Source of the DNA: Burkholderiales bacterium UBA954
Lineage (GTDB): Bacteria; Pseudomonadota; Gammaproteobacteria; Burkholderiales; Burkholderiaceae_A
Direction of reading: 5' to 3'
Assembly (NCBI GenBank): GCA_002293155.1
Contig: DBCQ01000024.1
Span: 70,358 to 83,670, forward strand
Length of the DNA: 13,313 nt
The position numbers and the translations under genes were made by a program. Of this stretch, positions 7,912-13,313 are shown in pieces (position 1 is the first letter of the stretch; every line of letters begins with the position of its first letter). The notes under the pieces were generated by a model, which made no database searches, was not told the DNA's origin, and saw only the letters and a program-made list of their open reading frames with translations.

Positions 7912-9084
7912 ATGGAGCATTCCAAACAAGAACAAACTGCAGTGGCCACAACGGTCGAGCAGGCAACACAGCAGGGTCGTCGTAAATTCTTTAGCAAGGC
8001 TGCAACTGCGGCGGTTGCTGCACCAATCGCCGGCTTTCCTATGATTTCGGTGGCTCAGTCGCCAATCGTATTGAAGATGCAAGGCTCTTGGGGTGCCAAT
8101 GAGATCTTCTCAGAGATGGCCCAAGAGTATGTCACCCGGGTCAATGAAATGTCTGGCGGCCGTCTGCGGATTGAATACCTACCCGCTGGCGCTGTGGTCA
8201 AAGCCTTCGAGATTATGGATGCGGTTAGTAAGGGCGTCTTGGATGCTGGCCACCATGTGTCCGGCTATTGGTATGGTAAATCAAAGGTTGCATCACTCTT
8301 TGGCACGGGCCCAGTTAGCGGCGCAACGCCGGAGATGGGCCTTTCATGGATTCATAAAGGCGGCGGCCAGCAACTCTGGGACGAGTTAGTGGCAAAGCTA
8401 AACTTGAATGTGGTGGGCTTCTTTACCTTCCCGATGCCCTCGCAGCCACTTGGATGGTTCAAAAACCCCCCACCCAAAAAGGCAGCAGAGCTCAAGGGCT
8501 TTAAATACCGCACCATTGGTTTGGCAGCCGACCTCTTGCAAGAGATGGGTATGGCGGTTGCGCAGCTTCCCGGCGGCGAGATTGTGCCAGCCATGCAGCG
8601 TGGCGTGATCGATGCATTCGAGTTTAATAACCCAACCGCGGACATGCGCTTTGGTGCTCAAGACGTTGCGAAGTACTATTCCATGGGCTCGTTCCACCAG
8701 GCCCAGGAATTCTTCGAGATTATTTTCAATAAGACCAAGTTCAATGCCCTGCCCGCTGACCTGAAGGCAATCCTTAAGTACTCTGCCGAGGCTGCATCAA
8801 CATCAAGCACCGCAACCGCGCACGACAACTACTCTAAGGATCTCCAAGAGTTGATTGTCAAGCACAAGGTTCGGGTGTCGCGTACCACGACCGACGTCTA
8901 CAAAGGCCAGTTGGCTGCATGGGACAAGGTTGTTGGTAAGTTAGAAAAAGAAGTCGATATGTTTAAAAAGGTTAACGACTCATTTAAGGCCTGGTCTAAG
9001 CGTGTTGCTTTCTATCACTTCACCAACGAAGCTGATTACAAGCTTGCCTACGAGCACGTTCAGAAAGTTAAGCTGCCGAAGTGA
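7912..9084 (+). CDS. TRAP transporter substrate-binding protein (DctP/TakP-like), Tat-exported
   Basis: Periplasmic solute receptor of a TRAP transporter, 390 residues. A 22-residue polar n-region precedes GRRKFFSKA (22-30), a twin-arginine motif. An Ala-rich core follows, with probable cleavage near SVA (46-48). The mature protein has the DctP-family fold signatures GFKYRTIGLAADLLQEMG (196-213), with R200 at the position that typically pairs with the ligand carboxylate, and LPGGEIVPAMQRGVIDAFEF (219-238). These point to the TakP/FcbT1-like branch (2-oxoacids, aromatic or other carboxylates), but the ligand cannot be named. The length includes a C-terminal helical extension rich in Lys. Most lysine codons in the second half are AAG, which fits a highly expressed gene. 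It is followed by a strong stem-loop and then dctQ, the usual arrangement for keeping the binding protein in excess. Confidence 0.93.
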   Translation: MEHSKQEQTAVATTVEQATQQGRRKFFSKAATAAVAAPIAGFPMISVAQSPIVLKMQGSWGANEIFSEMAQEYVTRVNEMSGGRLRIEYLPAGAVVKAFEIMDAVSKGVLDAGHHVSGYWYGKSKVASLFGTGPVSGATPEMGLSWIHKGGGQQLWDELVAKLNLNVVGFFTFPMPSQPLGWFKNPPPKKAAELKGFKYRTIGLAADLLQEMGMAVAQLPGGEIVPAMQRGVIDAFEFNNPTADMRFGAQDVAKYYSMGSFHQAQEFFEIIFNKTKFNALPADLKAILKYSAEAASTSSTATAHDNYSKDLQELIVKHKVRVSRTTTDVYKGQLAAWDKVVGKLEKEVDMFKKVNDSFKAWSKRVAFYHFTNEADYKLAYEHVQKVKLPK

Positions 9085-9100
9085 TTTTTATGTAGTTCAG

Positions 9101-9135
9101 AAAAGCTGCCGAGTTTTCTCGGCAGCTTTTTGTTT
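9101..9135 (+). terminator. Intercistronic stem-loop between dctP and dctQ (attenuator or intrinsic terminator)
   Basis: AAAAGCTGCCGAG (9101-9113) and CTCGGCAGCTTTT (9118-9130) form a perfect 13-bp stem closed by a TTTT tetraloop. The T-rich tract continues as TGTTT (9131-9135). It lies 16 bases after the dctP stop and 24 bases before the dctQ start. It has the form of a Rho-independent terminator, bidirectional because of the A-run on the 5' side. Since dctQM need the dctP transcript unless a promoter hides in the 24 bases after it, partial termination or 3'-end protection of dctP mRNA is most likely. Confidence 0.9.
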
Positions 9136-9159
9136 ATGAGTGATACGTTCAGGTGAAAA

Positions 9160-9744
9160 ATGGAAAAATTTATAAAAGTTTCGGATATTTTCAATAAGAG
9201 CGTAGGTCACATGTTCGCCTGGTGCGTAATGCTTTTGATGATCAGCACCTGTTATGAAGTGTTTATGCGTTATGTCTTAAATTCGCCGACCGTATGGGCC
9301 TTTGATATGAGCTACATGTTTTACGGGGCCCTATTTATGATGTCTGGCGCCTATGCGCTTTCAAGGGGCACACACGTGCGCGGGGACTTCCTCTATCGCA
9401 GCTGGAAACCCCGCAACCAAGCAAAAATGGATTTACTGCTCTATTTCCTGTTTTTTTTCCCTGCAATATTCGCCATGATTTATACGGGGGCGGGTTACTC
9501 CTTTGAGGCCACCAGAATTCTAGAGTCCAGCGTTAATAGCCCCGCAGGGGTCCCTGTCTGGCCGCTAAAGCTCATTATTTTTGTAGCCGGCATTACCCTC
9601 CTGATCGCGGGTATTGCTGAGGTTATGCGATGCATCATTTGCATTCAGAGGGGCGAATGGTTGGCCCGCGAAGGTGACGTTGAAGAGTTAGAAAATGTCT
9701 TAGTTCAACAGCACGCTCTCCAAGAAGAGCAAGGGAAGGTCTGA
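9160..9744 (+). CDS. TRAP transporter small membrane subunit (DctQ family)
   Basis: Small integral-membrane subunit of the TRAP transporter, which pairs with the DctM subunit. It has 194 residues and four predicted transmembrane segments (about 15-37, 48-68, 91-112, 134-155). The DctQ hallmark region is present: EVFMRYVLNSPTVWAFDMSY (33-52) followed by RGTHVRGDF (69-77). A short charged C-terminal tail (about 164-194), rich in Glu and Gln, is predicted to be cytoplasmic. The start ATG at 9160 has AGGTGA at 9151-9156. Its stop is 2 bp before the dctM start, so QM are translated together. The gene lies just downstream of a strong hairpin, so its level probably depends on read-through. Confidence 0.92.
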   Translation: MEKFIKVSDIFNKSVGHMFAWCVMLLMISTCYEVFMRYVLNSPTVWAFDMSYMFYGALFMMSGAYALSRGTHVRGDFLYRSWKPRNQAKMDLLLYFLFFFPAIFAMIYTGAGYSFEATRILESSVNSPAGVPVWPLKLIIFVAGITLLIAGIAEVMRCIICIQRGEWLAREGDVEELENVLVQQHALQEEQGKV

Positions 9745-9746
9745 TT

Positions 9747-11159
9747 ATGAGCGGTGCCGTTTTAGCCATCATTATGTTGGCGTCCTTTATTCTCTTTATC
9801 GCACTCGGGTTTCCAATTGCCTTTACCTTGATGGCCCTTGGCATTATGTTTGGCTTTAATGCCTTTTATACCCCGGGCCAGGAGTTCTGGGATAACCGAA
9901 TTTTCTATCTATTCACCCAGAATACGTTTAGCGTTATGAATAACGATGTATTGATTTCAATACCATTGTTTCTCTTCATGGGCTACATCATTGAGCGGGC
10001 CAACATTCTGGATAAGCTCTTTTTGAGCCTGCAGGTTGGGCTCAGATTCTTGCCGGGTTCTATGGCCGTAGCCGCATTAGTCACCTGCACCTTGTTCGCT
10101 ACGGCGACAGGTATTGTGGGCGCTGTTGTAACCCTGATGGGCTTGATTGCGTTGCCTTCGATGTTAAAGGCTGGGTATGACCAGAAACTCTCCACCGGAA
10201 CTATTGCGGCCGGAGGCACTCTCGGGATCTTAATTCCGCCATCTATTCTATTGATTGTCTACGCTGCAACAGCAAGTGTGTCGGTGGTGCGTTTATATGC
10301 CGCAGCGCTCATTCCCGGGCTTGTGTTGGCTGGCCTTTACATGGCCTATGTGATTGGGCGTGCAACCTTAAATCCGTCCCTTTGCCCGAAGCCTAAAGAT
10401 GTTGGCAATTACGGAGTCTTAGACAGCGCCCTTTTGGTTTTGAAGGCGTTTGTCCCGCTCGCAGCATTGATCCTTGCGGTTCTCGGATCGATTCTCTTTG
10501 GCCTAGCCACACCGAGCGAGGCTGCCGCAATGGGCGCCCTTGGTGGATTGATCCTTGCAGCTGCGTATCGCTCACTCACATGGCAGGGATTGCGTGAATC
10601 TGTCTATTTAACGGCACGGACCTCGGCCATGGTCTGTTTCTTGTTTGTGGGTTCGGCTACATTTGCCTCGATATTTTCTTATCAGGGCGGAGAGGCCTTA
10701 GTTAAAGACTTTCTCGTGGGGCTCAACCTCACCCCACTCGAATTTCTGATCCTTGCCCAGATCATTATTTTCGTTTTGGGTTGGCCGCTTGAGTGGACAG
10801 AAATCATTATTATTTTCGTGCCCATTTTCCTTCCTTTGCTGCCGATTTATGGAATTGACCCAATCCTCTTTGGCATCTTAATTGCCGTGAACCTTCAGAC
10901 GGCGTTCCTAACGCCACCGATGGCGATGTCAGCGGTCTACCTAAAAGGTGTCGCGCCCAAGAATGTTGAACTTGGAACAATCTTTAAGGGTTGCATGCCA
11001 TTTGTTTATATGGTCCTGATGACACTTGTTTTGACCTACACCTTCCCTCAGATGGCAACCTATCTCCCAGAGGTTCTATTTGATCAGCAAGAAGAAGTTG
11101 AATTTGATGCAAGTGACGAGTCGGTCGTGAACCCCGACGTCTTTAAAAATATGAAGTAG
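9747..11159 (+). CDS. TRAP transporter large permease subunit (DctM family)
   Basis: Main translocation subunit of the TRAP transporter, a Na+-dependent elevator-type secondary transporter of the ion transporter superfamily. It has 470 residues and about 12 hydrophobic segments. Family motifs are clear: MGYIIERANILDKLF (78-92), ALPSMLKAGYDQKLSTGTIA (135-154), GGTLGILIPPSILLIVYA (156-173), TPSEAAAMGALGGLILA (255-271), and LGWPLEWTEII (344-354) with FLTPPMAMSAVYLKGVAP (387-404). These contain the paired Gly-rich and PP turns that build the substrate and Na+ sites. The C-terminus carries an acidic hydrophilic tail (about 446-470), longer than I expect for the family. A GGGAAGG at 9733-9739 precedes the ATG, inside the dctQ end. 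The overall look resembles the branch named mannitol/chloroaromatic (FcbT3-like), which does not fix the substrate. Confidence 0.94.
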   Translation: MSGAVLAIIMLASFILFIALGFPIAFTLMALGIMFGFNAFYTPGQEFWDNRIFYLFTQNTFSVMNNDVLISIPLFLFMGYIIERANILDKLFLSLQVGLRFLPGSMAVAALVTCTLFATATGIVGAVVTLMGLIALPSMLKAGYDQKLSTGTIAAGGTLGILIPPSILLIVYAATASVSVVRLYAAALIPGLVLAGLYMAYVIGRATLNPSLCPKPKDVGNYGVLDSALLVLKAFVPLAALILAVLGSILFGLATPSEAAAMGALGGLILAAAYRSLTWQGLRESVYLTARTSAMVCFLFVGSATFASIFSYQGGEALVKDFLVGLNLTPLEFLILAQIIIFVLGWPLEWTEIIIIFVPIFLPLLPIYGIDPILFGILIAVNLQTAFLTPPMAMSAVYLKGVAPKNVELGTIFKGCMPFVYMVLMTLVLTYTFPQMATYLPEVLFDQQEEVEFDASDESVVNPDVFKNMK

Positions 11160-11161
11160 TC

Positions 11162-12514
11162 GTGTCGGAGAAATTAATTAATGAAATGACTGCCCTCGAG
11201 ATCCAGGATTACCTGGTCTCGGGGAAGTCATCTATCTCGCAGTTTTATGCGCAACTTATGGAGTTCGTGTCGGAGGGCGACAAGAAGATCCATGCGTTCG
11301 TCAATTTCGATGCAAGGTGTGTTGAAGCACAGACTCAGACATTAGCCGATGATCGTGATTTAGGCCGAGAGCCGGGGCCGCTTTATGGAGTGCCGATTGG
11401 GCTGAAAGACATCATCGATACCTCTGATTTTCCAACTGAATATGGCAGTGTTATCCACCAGGGCCGGTATGCAATTAGTAATGCAACACTCGTGCGGCGC
11501 CTGAAAGAGGCCGGCGCCGTGATCCTCGGGAAAACCGCCACAACGGAGTTCGCAGCAATGCACCCGGCAGCGACCTGCAACCCCCACAATCTTGAGCATA
11601 GCCCCGGCGGATCATCAAGCGGATCGGCTGCTGCGGTGGCGGCGGGTTTTGTGCCAATCGCGATTGGTTCTCAGACTAACGGCTCCCTAATACGCCCGGC
11701 CTCCTATTGCGGTGTCTATGGTTTTAAGCCCTCCCGCGGCCTGCTGCCCCGATCGGGCGTATTTGAGCAGTCGCCCTCCCTTGATCAGATGGGTGTCTTT
11801 GCCCGCTCCTTAGAAGATATCGCCTTAGCGACCGAGATCATGAATGGCGATGACGGATTTGACGAGGCGACTAAGGCGGTTGCCCCTATGCGGCTCGTCA
11901 AGACCTGCCAGTCAGAGCCGCCGGTAGCGCCTAAATTCTGTTTTTTTAAGACACCCTGGTGGGACAAGATTGATCCTGAGGCGCAAGAGGCCTACGAGGC
12001 ATTTATTGCGCACCTAGGTCAAGGCGTTATCACGGTGCTCGAGATGCCAGAGGTCGTGAATAAGGCAGTGCAATGGCACAAGTCTGTCCACCTTGCAGAG
12101 CTCGCCTTTTCTTTGCAGAAAGAGTATCGGCATCACCCAGAGCAACTCAGTCAGACACTGAGAGATCAGATTAAAGCTGGTTTAGAGATACCACTTTTTG
12201 ACTATCTCACTGCAAAGGATCGTATTGTGCATGTTGGCAATGCATTTGATGAATATTTCGATCACTTCGATGGCATTGTCTGCCCTGCGGCCCTTGGCAC
12301 TGCGCCAAGAGGGCTTGGCTCAACGGGAGACCCGATCATGCAGACGGTCTGGTCGTTTGCGGGGCTGCCGACACTCAATCTACCTTTATTGAATTGTTCA
12401 AATGGCCTGCCATTGGGTGTGCAGATGGTAGGTGCTTATAAAAACGATGGCCGTCTGCTGCGTTCAGCGCGTTGGCTGGTTCATCATTTCTTTTCAGAGG
12501 AAACCTCGCAATGA
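11162..12514 (+). CDS. Amidase-signature family hydrolase
   Basis: Cytoplasmic amidohydrolase (no signal peptide), 450 residues, normal length. It hydrolyses an amide to a carboxylate plus ammonia or an amine; the substrate is unknown. The Ser-cisSer-Lys triad is visible: K82 in GVPIGLKDIID (76-86), cis-Ser S151 in SPGGSSSGSAAAVAAG (147-162) and nucleophile S175 in GSQTNGSLIRPASYCG (169-184). The S151-S175 spacing (24) matches FAAH S217-S241. The SLIRPA order marks a subgroup distinct from the more common SIRxPA enzymes such as GatA. The N-terminus (EMTALEI) fits the family start, so I chose GTG 11162, 2 bp after dctM, although its ribosome site is poor; the ATG at 11186 is an alternative. 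It ends in an ATGA overlap with the next gene. Position suggests that it acts on the solute imported by the TRAP system. Confidence 0.93.
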   Translation: MSEKLINEMTALEIQDYLVSGKSSISQFYAQLMEFVSEGDKKIHAFVNFDARCVEAQTQTLADDRDLGREPGPLYGVPIGLKDIIDTSDFPTEYGSVIHQGRYAISNATLVRRLKEAGAVILGKTATTEFAAMHPAATCNPHNLEHSPGGSSSGSAAAVAAGFVPIAIGSQTNGSLIRPASYCGVYGFKPSRGLLPRSGVFEQSPSLDQMGVFARSLEDIALATEIMNGDDGFDEATKAVAPMRLVKTCQSEPPVAPKFCFFKTPWWDKIDPEAQEAYEAFIAHLGQGVITVLEMPEVVNKAVQWHKSVHLAELAFSLQKEYRHHPEQLSQTLRDQIKAGLEIPLFDYLTAKDRIVHVGNAFDEYFDHFDGIVCPAALGTAPRGLGSTGDPIMQTVWSFAGLPTLNLPLLNCSNGLPLGVQMVGAYKNDGRLLRSARWLVHHFFSEETSQ

Positions 12515-12666
12515 AACTCTCCAAAGCTACAGACCTTGTTGCTCTATTGATGCTGTTGGCATTTCTAGCGCCTTATATCTATAAGCTGAAACAGATAGAT
12601 ATCACCCTTGTCTTAATTGGTGGCGCTCTACTAGCAATTTACGACTTCATTAGCTCCAAGGACTAA
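12511..12666 (+). CDS. Small two-helix membrane protein, 51 residues, unknown function
   Basis: I do not recognise this protein. It has 51 residues: a short basic start (MKLSK), a hydrophobic helix (about 9-23, ALLMLLAFLAPYI), a charged turn KLKQID (25-30), a second hydrophobic helix (31-44) and a polar end DFISSKD (45-51). Both ends are predicted cytoplasmic by the positive-inside rule. ATGA overlaps the amidase stop, and AGAGG at 12496-12500 lies 10 bases upstream. That start is preferred over an in-frame one at 12472, which lies inside the amidase gene and would add a polar leader. Coupling to the amidase suggests that it is a real gene and perhaps a small partner of the TRAP permease or a membrane anchor for the amidase. 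No homology is known to me. Confidence 0.72.
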   Translation: MKLSKATDLVALLMLLAFLAPYIYKLKQIDITLVLIGGALLAIYDFISSKD

Positions 12667-12686
12667 TCTGCTGACCGGGGTTTAGC

Positions 12687-13313
12687 TTGGGCGTTTTGGT
12701 AGAAGATCGCCTAGACACAACAATCCCGCTCTTTGCGGTGCTTCGTGTGCTGGGCATTGTCTTGGCACTTTTTTCAATCACGATGCTGCTTCCTCTGGGC
12801 TTTGCCTTTTTTGGTGAGGATCCTGCCCTTATCGCATACCAAGAAGCAATTCTAATTACTGCAGTTGCTGGGTTGCTTCTCGCGGGTCTTACCTGGTGGC
12901 ATAAACGCGAGCTCTACGCGAGAGATGGCTTTTTATTGGTTGGGCTTGTCTGGGTCGTCGTTCCGATTTTCGCAGCCATTCCGTTTTATCGATTTATTCC
13001 TGAGATTACATTTATTCGGGCCTATTTTGAGGCGGTCTCCGGCCTGACCACAACGGGCGCAACAATTCTGACGGGGCTTGACGATTTACCCCGCTCAATC
13101 CTGATCTGGCGGGCCTTTTTGCAGTGGCTAGGCGGAATGGGCATTTTAATTTTAGCGCTAGCGATTCTGCCACTGCTGGGCGTTGGAGGCATGCAGATCT
13201 ATCGGGCCGAGATGCCGGGCCCAATTAAAGACAGCAAACTCACACCGCGCATTGCAGAGACTGCAAAGCTGCTCTACGGGGTTTATTTATTTTTCTCGAT
13301 TGCCTGCTTCTTA
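12687..13313 (+). CDS. trkH: Trk system potassium uptake protein TrkH, 3'-truncated by the window edge
   Basis: K+-translocating membrane subunit that works with TrkA. The frame stays open to the last base, giving the first 209 residues of a protein that is usually near 480-500. Hydrophobic segments at about 15-40, 51-69 and 77-96 are followed by the first pore region FEAVSGLTTTGAT (114-126). Its selectivity-filter TTTG is at 121-124, and it is followed by WRAFLQWLGGMGILILALAILP. The last in-frame stop upstream is at 12672-12674. The first usable start is TTG 12687, with GGGG at 12677-12680 six bases upstream; TTG 12696 and GTG 12738 are alternatives. It lies 20 bp after the 51-residue membrane protein gene with no terminator between them, so it is likely cotranscribed with the TRAP-amidase module rather than directly with trkA. 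Confidence 0.93.
   Translation, partial: MGVLVEDRLDTTIPLFAVLRVLGIVLALFSITMLLPLGFAFFGEDPALIAYQEAILITAVAGLLLAGLTWWHKRELYARDGFLLVGLVWVVVPIFAAIPFYRFIPEITFIRAYFEAVSGLTTTGATILTGLDDLPRSILIWRAFLQWLGGMGILILALAILPLLGVGGMQIYRAEMPGPIKDSKLTPRIAETAKLLYGVYLFFSIACFL

Noticed and set aside
12472..12510. Longer version of the 51-residue membrane protein
   Set aside because: The extension is the amidase C-terminal coding region in another frame; the ATGA junction and AGAGG site favour 12511.
7811..12686. Insertion sequence or integrase-borne origin of the TRAP-amidase module
   Set aside because: No transposase, integrase, tRNA target or flanking direct or inverted repeats were seen at either edge.
12865..13047. 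Plus-strand open frame of 60 codons
   Set aside because: It is in a different frame from, and lies inside, the clear TrkH coding sequence.

Overview
The window reads as a chromosomal segment of a betaproteobacterium, most likely from the order Burkholderiales. The reason is the gene order: fmt, htpX, rsmB, a DUF4390 gene, an ntrY-like kinase, an ntrX-like regulator, trkA and trkH. I associate this order with that group from general knowledge; no search was run. Base composition looks moderate in GC and even. I see no insertion sequence, CRISPR array, tRNA or rRNA. All genes are on the + strand.

Positions 1-7810 hold a tightly packed block. It contains the 3' part of fmt (initiator-tRNA formylation), htpX (membrane protease), rsmB (16S rRNA m5C methyltransferase), a secreted DUF4390 protein, an NtrY-type sensor kinase, a short NtrX-type regulator and trkA (regulatory subunit of K+ uptake). 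After the fmt-htpX junction (6 bp apart) every neighbouring pair overlaps: 8, 86, 4, 8 and 1 bp. The block is therefore probably one or a few polycistronic transcripts.

Positions 7811-12666 hold a different module, placed between trkA and trkH, which are usually neighbours. After a 101-bp gap come a complete TRAP transporter (dctP, dctQ, dctM), a cytoplasmic amidase-signature hydrolase and a 51-residue two-helix membrane protein. A very strong stem-loop lies between dctP and dctQ. It probably lowers dctQM-amidase expression relative to the binding protein. Joint operation would mean uptake of an organic acid that carries an amide or N-acyl bond, followed by hydrolysis in the cytosol. The substrate is not evident from sequence.

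Positions 12687-13313 hold the start of trkH, the K+ channel subunit, which runs off the window. It starts only 20 bp after the small membrane protein gene, so it may be transcribed with the TRAP-amidase module.

The points most worth a second look are: the TRAP-amidase module between trkA and trkH; the translation-coupled 51-residue membrane protein; the intercistronic hairpin whose arm is duplicated at the 3' end of dctP; the NtrX homologue that lacks its AAA+ domain; and the rsmB tail that looks like the product of a one-base difference in an A-run.
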